A stretch of DNA of 17,545 bases from JBBTVP01 sp038063175 (GTDB taxonomy: Bacteria > Patescibacteriota > Minisyncoccia > UBA6257 > 1-14-0-10-40-38), in assembly GCA_038063175.1 (NCBI GenBank), contig JBBTVP010000046.1:1-17545 (forward strand). Direction: 5' to 3'. Positions within the stretch are counted from its first letter, which is position 1; the number at the start of each line of letters is the position of its first letter. This document shows, piece by piece, positions 7,885 through 13,482 of this stretch. A program made the translations under genes and the position numbers. A model generated the notes under the pieces. That model was not told the origin of the DNA. It made no database searches and saw only the letters and a program-made list of their open reading frames with translations.

Positions 7885-7959
7885 TTGATACGCAAACTCC
7901 CCGGAGGGTAAGACTGGCCTAGCGGCCTTGGAGCGCACTCTGGGAAGTTTGCGTATCAA
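7885..7959. repeat. Long near-perfect hairpin between convergent genes
   Basis: The outer arms TTGATACGCAAACT (7885-7898) and AGTTTGCGTATCAA (7946-7959) pair over 14 bases. After one C-A mismatch, CCCGGAG (7900-7906) pairs with CTCTGGG (7938-7944), one of these pairs being G-T. This gives 21 paired positions plus a mismatch over 22 rows. The 31-base apical part contains GGCC TAGC GGCC, which can form a second small hairpin. It fills the 84-base gap between folD and the opposite-strand phosphatase. It could be a bidirectional terminator, but no proper T tract follows on the plus strand and only AATTTCC follows on the minus strand. A structured RNA or a small mobile palindrome is the alternative. 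Confidence 0.8.
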
Positions 7960-7963
7960 ACTA

Positions 7964-8551
7964 TCACGCGAGATGACTTGCGTCGTTTAAGGCGATAACT
8001 TTTACCGGGAGCCCAAGGGTAAGCTCGAAGATACTCACCGCAGTGTTTCTTGGAGTCTCCATGGTGAGGATTTCAGTCGCTGGTTTTCCGGTGAGCGCTG
8101 CAACGATTGCGAGATTGATATCGGCGTGTCCCATCGCAACCACGGTTCGGTCGGTGACTGTTTTTATAAATTCGGCGATGACTTTCTCGGCGCGGGCATA
8201 GAGATCATCAAGACTCTCTCCTTGTTCTGGGCGCTCTCGCTGAAGCGCGCGGTCAGCCCACGGCGTTTCAGCTTTTGGTTTTCCCTCGAGGATGCCTAAG
8301 CCGCGTTCGCGGAGCGCTTCGGTGACTTCAAAGACGGCATCGGGATGAAATTTCGCAACCGCCTGCGCCGTATCGCGTGCCCGGGCGAGATCACTGGTCG
8401 CGATGATTCGGATCGGTTCGTCTTTCAGACGTAACGCAAGGCGCGTTGCCTGTTCGAACCCAAGGGGCGAAAGGCGTCCGGGAAGGTGTCCGAGTAAAAT
8501 TCCATTGTGCCCTTCAATGGTTTCCCCATGGCGCGCGATGATAAATTTCAT
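7964..8551 (-). CDS. Histidine phosphatase family protein (phosphoglycerate mutase-like)
   Basis: Cytosolic branch-1 histidine phosphatase of 195 residues. The family start IIARHGETIEG gives the phosphorylated histidine H8 and R7. SDLARARDTA supplies R57, LRERGLGILEG supplies the acid E82, and the second histidine is H142 in AMGHADINLAIV. These are all the catalytic residues expected for the superfamily. The length and the LRERGLGILEG motif fit GpmB/CobC-type phosphatases better than true cofactor-dependent glycolytic mutases, so the substrate is uncertain. The gene converges on folD across the 7885-7959 hairpin and diverges from the ECF sigma gene. It has a good promoter with only 10 bases between the -10 box and ATG, and no Shine-Dalgarno. 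Confidence 0.9.
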   Translation of the reverse strand: MKFIIARHGETIEGHNGILLGHLPGRLSPLGFEQATRLALRLKDEPIRIIATSDLARARDTAQAVAKFHPDAVFEVTEALRERGLGILEGKPKAETPWADRALQRERPEQGESLDDLYARAEKVIAEFIKTVTDRTVVAMGHADINLAIVAALTGKPATEILTMETPRNTAVSIFELTLGLPVKVIALNDASHLA

Positions 8552-8561
8552 ATGTTTTCGA

Positions 8562-8591
8562 ATTATCGCTGCCTTTCTTCACTTGTGTCAA
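8562..8591 (-). promoter_or_regulatory. Promoter of the histidine phosphatase gene
   Basis: On the minus strand a perfect TTGACA (8591-8586) is followed by an 18-base spacer and GATAAT (8567-8562), then 10 bases to the ATG. The predicted leader is only about 4 bases. Confidence 0.75.
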
Positions 8592-8605
8592 TTGTCATCG
8601 GTAAG

Positions 8606-8635
8606 TTGACCACGTGCTAAAATGTGAGGTAGTGT
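8606..8635 (+). promoter_or_regulatory. Probable promoter of the ECF sigma gene
   Basis: TTGACC (8606-8611) and TAGTGT (8630-8635) are separated by 18 bases. A start near 8642 would give a leader of about 60 bases that begins just before the 8645-8695 hairpin. The -10 is weak; TAAAAT at 8618-8623 is an alternative with no well-spaced -35. Confidence 0.4.
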
Positions 8636-8644
8636 AATCCCCAC

Positions 8645-8695
8645 GCAACCTCTTCTTTCGCCCCGCGGTTATTATAGAGAGGCGGGAAGAGGTGC
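8645..8695 (+). promoter_or_regulatory. 5' UTR hairpin covering the Shine-Dalgarno of the ECF sigma gene
   Basis: ACCTCTTC (8648-8655) is a perfect complement of GAAGAGGT (8686-8693). The pairing extends by GC (8645-8646) with GC (8694-8695) across a bulged A8647. An inner CCGC (8663-8666) can pair with GCGG (8682-8685). The 3' arm contains GAGGTG (8689-8694), the only plausible Shine-Dalgarno, placed 8 bases before the ATG at 8703. The folded form would therefore hide the ribosome binding site. Confidence 0.6.
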
Positions 8696-8702
8696 ATCTC
8701 CT

Positions 8703-9263
8703 ATGGAACAAATCCGTGAAGATGAGGAAATCCTTCTTCTCTCGCTCAAAGATCCATCTTATTTTTCGGTGATTATTGACCGCTACGAAGGGTCGTTTTT
8801 GAAGGTCGCGTTCGGCATTGTCCGGAGTCGGCAAGAAGCGGAGGATATCGTCCAAGAAACGTTCACAAAAATCTACGTAAACGGTGCTCGTTTCAAAAAA
8901 CAGCCCGATGCCCGTTTCAAGAGCTGGGCATACAAAATCCTCATGAACACCGCTTTTACCCACTACCAAAAATTAAAGCGGATCGGCGGTAAGACGGAAT
9001 ATCTCGATACTGTTTTCTATGACGAGGAGGGCGAAGGCATCGTAGGCGAGGTGGGTGACTTCGGAAAGGTGAGTGACGCGAAGGCGCTCGTTTCGGATGT
9101 AATCGGGAAAATGCCAGAACATCTGGGGCGTCTCCTTCGACTCTACTACCTCGAAGACAAATCCTACCGTGATATCGCGGTTGTCGAGAAAATTTCTATG
9201 TCGACTCTGAAAATGCGGCTTTTCAGAGCGAAGCGGTTATTCAAAAAATTGAGCGTTGAATAA
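8703..9263 (+). CDS. ECF-type RNA polymerase sigma factor (sigma-70 family)
   Basis: Alternative sigma factor that redirects RNA polymerase to a specific promoter set. The 186-residue protein has region 2 at about residues 28-92, with the typical EAEDIVQETFTKIY core and the promoter-melting stretch RFKSWAYKILMNTAFTHY. After an acidic linker (about 103-120) comes region 4 at about 127-183, a helix-turn-helix with MPEHLGRLLRLYYLEDKSY, then RDIAV and STLKMRLFRAKRLFKK. Region 3 is absent, as expected for ECF factors. The downstream membrane protein starts 2 bases after the stop and is a candidate anti-sigma or signal partner. This is one of two genes in the window with a clear Shine-Dalgarno, and the site lies in a hairpin. 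The exact ECF group is not assignable by eye. Confidence 0.95.
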   Translation: MEQIREDEEILLLSLKDPSYFSVIIDRYEGSFLKVAFGIVRSRQEAEDIVQETFTKIYVNGARFKKQPDARFKSWAYKILMNTAFTHYQKLKRIGGKTEYLDTVFYDEEGEGIVGEVGDFGKVSDAKALVSDVIGKMPEHLGRLLRLYYLEDKSYRDIAVVEKISMSTLKMRLFRAKRLFKKLSVE

Positions 9264-9265
9264 TA

Positions 9266-9646
9266 ATGAATAGTTCAGAAGAAAAACGGAGCATACGGCA
9301 GCGAATCAAGCAGCGGGTGCTCGGACGTATCTATCATATCTGGTTTCTCCGATACGCAGCCCCGCTTTTTGCGGCGGAGATTGTCGCAGTGGTTATCGCC
9401 GCAGTGTTTTTTTCCCGGTTTGTATTTTTCGAAGAAGTGGTTTCGAATACTCTGAACGCTTCAGCAGGGAATCCATGGCGTGCGTTTCTTTATCTGCTTT
9501 CCGCGTTCATAGGGACAACACTTTTCACTAAGTTTGTCATTATCATAATTGTTGGAGGTGGCATATTGTTTTTCCGTGATATTAATCGAAGTATTATTGC
9601 CTACGCGGCGGTGAAGCGCGATGAACGATTCTCGGGATCCCGGTAG
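9266..9646 (+). CDS. Membrane protein of unknown function, possible partner of the ECF sigma factor
   Basis: This 126-residue protein has a charged basic N-terminus (about 1-29), a strong membrane helix at about 31-55, a short loop (FEEVVSNTLNASAGNPW), and one or two further hydrophobic helices at about 72-103. It ends in a basic cytosolic tail. I see no zinc anti-sigma motif (HxxxCxxC) and no extracytoplasmic sensor domain, so it is not a textbook anti-sigma factor. Placement right after the sigma gene (TAATAATG junction) and before rluA, which it overlaps by 26 bases, argues for co-translation. A role as membrane regulator of the sigma factor is a guess from context. Confidence 0.75.
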   Translation: MNSSEEKRSIRQRIKQRVLGRIYHIWFLRYAAPLFAAEIVAVVIAAVFFSRFVFFEEVVSNTLNASAGNPWRAFLYLLSAFIGTTLFTKFVIIIIVGGGILFFRDINRSIIAYAAVKRDERFSGSR

Positions 9647-10421
9647 CGTTCCCCTCGAGGAGGGGACTATTCGCATCCTTTTTGAGGGCGTCAATTTTTT
9701 GTTCATCGGGAAACCGGCAGGTGTTCTCGTGCATCGCTTAAAGAGCCATCCGCCGCGACCGGGAGAAGTTATCCTTACCGACTGGCTTTTAGAGCGTTAC
9801 CCGGAGATCGCGCGCGTAGGGGATGATCCCGAATTTCGTCCGGGAATCGTGCATCGGCTTGACCGGGATACCTCTGGTATTATGGTCATCGCCCGGAACC
9901 AAAGCGCATTCTTATATTTAAAACATTTATTTGGGCGGCACGAGGTGAAAAAAACATATCTTGCGCTTGTGTTCGGAAAACCATCACCTGAATCGGGAGT
10001 CATTGAAAAACCTATTGCGATCAAACAGGGAAGTCTCAAACGAGCAACGCGGGGGAAAAAGCTTCGTCTTTCAAAGGAAGCATTGACAAGGTATCGTACC
10101 ATCTCGCAATACGAATATCATGGAGCACCTTTCTCGCTCCTCTCGGTTTTTCCGGAGACAGGGCGTACTCACCAGATTCGCGTTCACCTCGCTTCGATCG
10201 GAACGCCGGTGGTAGGGGACGGGCTCTACGGGAGTACGCCGAGACGGAAGGAATTTTCCCGTGCGCTCGGGCTCGACCGCCAATTTCTCCACGCAGAAAC
10301 GATTGAGTTTACCGATCAAACCGGAGAGCGTATTAGGGTGAGCGATGATCTCCCCCCGAGTCTCTCACGAGTGTTAGATCAATTTTTACCCGCCCCGGAG
10401 GATCGTCTTCCAGGTAGTTGA
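9621..10421 (+). CDS. RluA-family 23S rRNA/tRNA pseudouridine synthase
   Basis: Isomerises uridine to pseudouridine in structured RNA. The 266-residue protein has FIGKPAGVLVHR at the start of the catalytic domain and the signature GIVHRLDRDTSGIMVIA with catalytic aspartate D81. KKTYLALVFGKP and ETGRTHQIRVHLASIGTPVVGD are further family marks, and DGLYG follows. There is no N-terminal S4 domain, so it is closer to the RluA/RluC catalytic core than to full RluD. The target site cannot be told from sequence. The start overlaps the membrane protein by 26 bases. The 3' end overlaps the opposite-strand DUF4012 gene by 89 bases, so the last 29 codons are antisense to another coding sequence. Confidence 0.95.
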   Translation: MNDSRDPGSVPLEEGTIRILFEGVNFLFIGKPAGVLVHRLKSHPPRPGEVILTDWLLERYPEIARVGDDPEFRPGIVHRLDRDTSGIMVIARNQSAFLYLKHLFGRHEVKKTYLALVFGKPSPESGVIEKPIAIKQGSLKRATRGKKLRLSKEALTRYRTISQYEYHGAPFSLLSVFPETGRTHQIRVHLASIGTPVVGDGLYGSTPRRKEFSRALGLDRQFLHAETIEFTDQTGERIRVSDDLPPSLSRVLDQFLPAPEDRLPGS

Positions 10422-12405
10422 AGGCGGACGCTCCGTTTTCGAGCCAATGGAAGCCGGAAGGCGTTTCGGCAAGGAGTTCGATGCTCGTATTCGCACCGGA
10501 TTGTTTGTCGAACACGAACGAGAACGGAATCGTGTCCGTCCCGAGATTTAGTTTTGTGGGATTCAGGTATTGGAGCACCATTTTTTTCTCCGCGCCGGCT
10601 TTTACCGAAAACCATGTCCCAAAAACTGTTTTAGCGGCTTCCTCATATTCAACGATGCCGGGAGTTTGGGTTTCCTTTCTTGTTCCTTCCACCGATGCAA
10701 GTTCCGCATCAACGATGTAATTTCCAACTCCGTAGTTTCTTAGTTCCCTGATTTCCCGCAAATCATTTCCGGTTCCGTAGATGAGTCGTGATCCGCGTGG
10801 AAGAAAAAACTTCACATAGTTCCAGTCGGTTGCCCGATACCACCAATCCTGCATCTTGTCGCCCGTATGGGAGCGTTCGATGGTGAGATAGTTGTCGATC
10901 TGTCCTTCTTCGTTAATTTTACTCGAGAGCTTGATCGTCTGACGCACGAAGGCATCGGCTTTACCCCCCGCCACATTCGCATTCACGACCGCAAGGTATT
11001 CCATGGGACGGTTCGCAGGGAGTTCATAAACGGATCCCGACACTGCCGTATTTTCGAAAAAATTTTGAAACTCTATATTGCGTGAGTAGAACATAAGATC
11101 TTTTGTTTTAAGGTGATCGGCAAGCGATGTCGCGAGAAACTTTTTCCCTTCTTCATCCAGGTTTCCTACCGCCTCGAATATTTTCGGGGCGAGCACGCTT
11201 AAGATTCGCTTCGGTTGCCGGAGGAGGAATTTATCCTTGCCCGCTTCCACCTCCCGCTGGATTTCAGGAAGAAAATTTTCTCGGTTAATGACCGTGTCGT
11301 ATTCAGGAAGCGGAATCTCGCCCGCTGATGCGATGATGCTTTCGATAACCGACACATTCATTCCCACGACCGCATCGAAGCGCACGCCTTCCCTCTGGTA
11401 GTCCGGAGAGGATTCGAGAAATGTTGCTACTTTCTCCGCCGAGGTAGGAAAGTGGAAAAACCAATTCGCATCTCGCGCACCCCAAAGCGGGGTGATGCCT
11501 CGTAGCTCAATCGGCGGAACCACGTTTACTATTTTTTCGAGTTCTCGGTCCGGTGGATAGATGTCATTCACGTCGATGGTTTTTACCCCTGCTTCGTCGA
11601 GAGTGATGTCCGCGTAGCTCCCGATGAAACCACCCCCGGGCCGGATTTCGGTCTGGTTTTGGAAGAGCACCAGAATACGTTTTTCTCCGGAGCGTTCAAA
11701 CCATTGGCTTAATGCTTTCAGAAACCGTTCGACGCCGTAGAGTTCAACATTCACACCGAGGAGTTCATCGGGGACACCGTATCCTAATGAAGAAGCACTT
11801 TCAGAAATAAATCCGCTCAAATTGCCGATACTCGCGGTTTTTTCGTAGAGACTCGAAAGAAGAGTGGTGAGTTTTTGCCCCTCTCGTCCCATGAGCCAGC
11901 TAAACCCATTTTCTTTTAATATTTCGAGATCTTCCGCAAATCCCACGGCGGCATCCGCAATTCCCACGATTCCTTCGAATGCGCGGGGAATTGATTCTAA
12001 TTTAGGAATGATGCTGCTCCAGAGGTTCGCAAGCTCAAGGAATCGGTATCTGATTGCCTCTCCTCGGATCGAGGCAATATTCTCATGAACGACGTCGAGC
12101 GAACTTCGGACTTCCCGGATATCGAATCCTTTGAGCGCGGTCTTTGCCTCCTTGAGTTCAGCGTAGATTTCTGGAGTTGCGTTTTGAACGGTTCGCTTTA
12201 GATTTAAAAATCCCACCACAGAGAAGGCGGTAGTCGCAAGAAGGAGAATAGCGAGCACGATGCTTACTCTCCCTAAATACTTTGGGAGTACGGGTACCCC
12301 TCTTGCAATAACTTTCGGAGGCGCCCCCCCATCCTGTATCCAGATAGGAACTTCATCGTTCGCCTTCCTGTCGCGTGAGAATATATCGGTTACCCGCCGT
12401 TTCAT
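10333..12405 (-). CDS. DUF4012 family membrane-anchored extracellular protein
   Basis: Large 690-residue protein with a cytosolic N-terminal tail of about 45 residues, one membrane helix (about 46-68) and a long extracytoplasmic part. The DUF4012 signature is clear: LVLFQNQTEIRPGGGFIGSY (about 246-265), then a Pro/Asp-rich DVNDIYPPDRELEKIV, TPLWGARDANWFFHFP and DAVVGMNVSVIESII. The family is widespread in Actinobacteria and CPR and often sits near cell-surface polysaccharide genes. Its biochemical role is not established, and no such genes are in the window. The C-terminal 150 residues look like a beta-rich wall or adhesion domain. The ATG at 12405 lies 6 bases after a TAGAAT box, so the mRNA should be leaderless. 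The end overlaps rluA tail to tail. Confidence 0.92.
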   Translation of the reverse strand: MKRRVTDIFSRDRKANDEVPIWIQDGGAPPKVIARGVPVLPKYLGRVSIVLAILLLATTAFSVVGFLNLKRTVQNATPEIYAELKEAKTALKGFDIREVRSSLDVVHENIASIRGEAIRYRFLELANLWSSIIPKLESIPRAFEGIVGIADAAVGFAEDLEILKENGFSWLMGREGQKLTTLLSSLYEKTASIGNLSGFISESASSLGYGVPDELLGVNVELYGVERFLKALSQWFERSGEKRILVLFQNQTEIRPGGGFIGSYADITLDEAGVKTIDVNDIYPPDRELEKIVNVVPPIELRGITPLWGARDANWFFHFPTSAEKVATFLESSPDYQREGVRFDAVVGMNVSVIESIIASAGEIPLPEYDTVINRENFLPEIQREVEAGKDKFLLRQPKRILSVLAPKIFEAVGNLDEEGKKFLATSLADHLKTKDLMFYSRNIEFQNFFENTAVSGSVYELPANRPMEYLAVVNANVAGGKADAFVRQTIKLSSKINEEGQIDNYLTIERSHTGDKMQDWWYRATDWNYVKFFLPRGSRLIYGTGNDLREIRELRNYGVGNYIVDAELASVEGTRKETQTPGIVEYEEAAKTVFGTWFSVKAGAEKKMVLQYLNPTKLNLGTDTIPFSFVFDKQSGANTSIELLAETPSGFHWLENGASAFNYLEDDPPGRVKIDLTLVRDSGGDHRSP

Positions 12406-12411
12406 ATGGGA

Positions 12412-12420
12412 ATTCTAACA
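12412..12420 (-). promoter_or_regulatory. Extended -10 promoter of the DUF4012 gene
   Basis: On the minus strand TGTTAGAAT reads as an extended -10 (TG-n-TAGAAT; hexamer at 12417-12412). It is 6 bases from the ATG at 12405. No -35 is recognisable, as is common for extended -10 promoters. Confidence 0.55.
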
Positions 12421-12442
12421 CGTATCCCAAGCGGCCTATGCG

Positions 12443-12470
12443 TTGACAGTTTTGGTTTTTCGAGTATAAT
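12443..12470 (+). promoter_or_regulatory. Consensus sigma-70 promoter of rplS
   Basis: Perfect TTGACA (12443-12448) and perfect TATAAT (12465-12470) are separated by 16 bases. The rplS ATG starts 9 bases after the -10 box, leaving a leader of about 2-3 bases. Confidence 0.88.
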
Positions 12471-12479
12471 TGATTCTCA

Positions 12480-12854
12480 ATGATTGACGAGAAGATACTC
12501 ACACGCGTGAAACCAGGCGCAACGGTGCGTGTGTTCGAAAAAGTGATTGAGGGGGACAAAAGCCGGACGAGCCAGTTCGAGGGTCTTGTACTTGCTCGAA
12601 AACACGGCAGCGAACCAGGGGCGAGCTTTACCGTTCGCGCGACTGTTGCGGGAGTAGGTGTTGAAAAGGTATTTCCTATTCATTCGACCCTTATCGAGAA
12701 AGTGGAAATTCTCTCGTCTCCCCGGAAGGTGTCTCGCGCAAAGCTCTATTACATCCGCGGTCTTTCCCGAAAGGGAGTGCGACAGAAGATTGGGATGGCT
12801 CAAACAAACTCTCTAAAAGGGGGAAAAGATTCAGCTACCGAAGTTGCCCCGTAG
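12480..12854 (+). CDS. rplS: 50S ribosomal protein L19
   Basis: Structural protein at the 30S-50S interface. The 124-residue length is typical. L19 motifs are PGATVRVFEKVIEGDKSRTS, FEGLVLARKHG, FTVRATVAGVGVEKVFPIHS, SRAKLYYIRG and the basic end KGVRQKIG. The last 14 or so residues after KIGMAQ are extra and polar. It stands alone, without the usual rpsP-rimM-trmD partners. It is driven by the best promoter in the window and should be translated from a leaderless mRNA, since no Shine-Dalgarno fits between -10 and ATG. Confidence 0.98.
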   Translation: MIDEKILTRVKPGATVRVFEKVIEGDKSRTSQFEGLVLARKHGSEPGASFTVRATVAGVGVEKVFPIHSTLIEKVEILSSPRKVSRAKLYYIRGLSRKGVRQKIGMAQTNSLKGGKDSATEVAP

Positions 12855-12881
12855 GGGCGGACTACGCTCGCCGGTCTTTTT
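12846..12881 (+). terminator. Possible terminator after rplS
   Basis: GCCCC GTA GGGGC (12846-12858) spans the stop codon. GGCG (12856-12859) can alternatively pair with CGCC (12869-12872). Both are followed by GGTCTTTTTC. The T tract supports termination; the stem is short and the exact pairing ambiguous. Confidence 0.45.
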
Positions 12882-12922
12882 CTTGTTTAAGATTTGCATA
12901 CGCTTTTACCTTGCGGAAGCAC

Positions 12923-12951
12923 TTGAAAATTAAGCGTGCATTGGGCACAAT
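12923..12951 (+). promoter_or_regulatory. Probable promoter of tRNA-Leu
   Basis: TTGAAA (12923-12928) and CACAAT (12946-12951) have a 17-base spacer, and the predicted start lies about 17 bases before the tRNA. TTTAAT at 12963-12968 is a competing -10 but would start right at the mature 5' end. Confidence 0.4.
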
Positions 12952-12974
12952 AGCAAAGGATATTTAATTTGAAT

Positions 12975-13055
12975 GCCCAGGTGGTGAAATGGCAGACACG
13001 CAGCCTTGAGGTGGCTGTGCCGAAAGGCGTGGAGGTTCGAATCCTCTCCTGGGCA
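12975..13055 (+). tRNA. tRNA-Leu(GAG)
   Basis: The acceptor GCCCAGG (12975-12981) pairs with CCTGGGC (13048-13054), with discriminator A13055. The D stem is GTG/CAC, and the anticodon stem CAGCC/GGCTG has loop TTGAGGT, giving anticodon GAG at 13008-13010. The 13-base variable arm TGCCGAAAGGCGT is typical of a class II tRNA. The T stem is GGAGG/CCTCT with loop TTCGAAT. CCA is not encoded. Confidence 0.96.
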
Positions 13056-13101
13056 CAAAACCAGAAACACCTTCATCGCGAGGGTGTTTTGGTTTTGTTT
13101 T
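13056..13101 (+). terminator. Rho-independent terminator of tRNA-Leu
   Basis: CAAAACC (13056-13062) pairs with GGTTTTG (13091-13097), and AAACACC (13065-13071) pairs with GGTGTTT (13083-13089). A small internal loop lies between the two helices, and TTTT follows (13098-13101). The stem starts right after the discriminator base. Confidence 0.85.
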
Positions 13102-13240
13102 CTCTGATGAGAATCGAACCGCGGGCCGCAAGCCGACGGACAAAGGTGAGGGGGTACTGAGCACACCAGTGCGAATGTATGCCGAAGAGGAAGCGAAGGT
13201 CTCGAGGAGAGCACGTCGAGGGGCGAATCCCCCCGGCACT
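13102..13240. other. GC-rich non-coding stretch with a tRNA-3'-half-like end; candidate structured RNA
   Basis: No credible gene lies here. The stretch is GC-rich and ends abruptly in an AT-rich sequence. Its 3' part resembles the T arm and acceptor strand of a tRNA: GTCGAGGGG, then CGAAT, CCCC and CCGGCACT, but the two T bases that open a normal T loop are missing. AGTGC (13168-13172) can pair with GCACT (13236-13240), about a tRNA length apart, yet no D or anticodon arm can be built between them. Other local pairings are GCAC-ACCA-GTGC (13161-13172) and TCTC-GAG-GAGA. It could be a degenerate tRNA or an unrecognised small RNA. Either strand is possible. Confidence 0.35.
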
Positions 13241-13273
13241 ATTTAGGAAATTATAAGTTTGAGATAGTCGCCT

Positions 13274-13296
13274 CGCTTTGCTTGGCGGTCAAAGCG
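13274..13296. repeat. Short inverted repeat in AT-rich spacer
   Basis: CGCTTTG (13274-13280) and CAAAGCG (13290-13296) form a 7-base stem; CGCC/GGCG at 13269-13287 is a competing pairing. The surrounding 13241-13390 is AT-rich and shows no gene. A second weak hairpin (CATTTT/AAAATG) lies at 13302-13320. Confidence 0.5.
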
Positions 13297-13390
13297 TATT
13301 GCATTTTGGGCTCAAAAATGAATTCGCGATTTTGAAAGAAGAAAAGAAAATTTTTTAATCATACAAATTCGTGAACCAAAACCGTCGCTC

Positions 13391-13419
13391 TTGACGTATT
13401 AGTGTGATTATACTAAGAT
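13391..13419 (+). promoter_or_regulatory. Strong promoter of the unknown gene at 13483
   Basis: TTGACG (13391-13396), a 17-base spacer and TAAGAT (13414-13419). The predicted start near 13426 gives a leader of about 57 bases, unlike the leaderless pattern of most neighbours. Confidence 0.65.
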
Positions 13420-13427
13420 AGAGCGAA

Positions 13428-13475
13428 ATCTGGGCATGGTGCCTAGATAGTTCAACCGTTCCTTGAAAAGGAGGA
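13428..13475 (+). promoter_or_regulatory. Structured 5' leader with mutually exclusive hairpins around the Shine-Dalgarno
   Basis: Hairpin 1 is ATCTGGGCA (13428-13436) with TGCCTAGAT (13440-13448), nine pairs including one G-T, around a TGG loop. Next, TTCAA (13451-13455) can pair with TTGAA (13463-13467). Alternatively TCCTT (13460-13464) can pair with AAGGA (13468-13472), which takes up part of the Shine-Dalgarno AAGGAGG (13468-13474). The last two cannot form together. The AGGAGG is 8 bases before the ATG and is the best ribosome binding site in the window. Confidence 0.5.
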
Positions 13476-13482
13476 AAGACTA

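Noticed and set aside
7885..7959. Integron attC site
   Set aside because: Arms lack the RYYYAAC/GTTRRRY core pair, pairing is nearly perfect rather than with bulged bases, and no integrase or cassette is nearby.
12930..13239. Minus-strand open frames across tRNA-Leu and 13102-13240
   Set aside because: Translations are typical reverse-tRNA peptides (PGEDSNLHAFRHS and similar) with no start signals.
13168..13240. Complete tRNA gene
   Set aside because: Acceptor-like ends pair over five bases only. No D stem, no anticodon stem with T33, and a five-base T loop.
13102..13240. tmRNA, RNase P RNA or SRP RNA
   Set aside because: Too short for tmRNA or RNase P, no tag reading frame, no GAGGAAAGTCC motif, and no GGAAGCAGCC SRP tip.
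13031..13240. Integration site pair (att) at the tRNA-Leu 3' end
   Set aside because: The tRNA-Leu 3' end and the tRNA-like end at 13216-13240 do not share a direct repeat, and no integrase is present.
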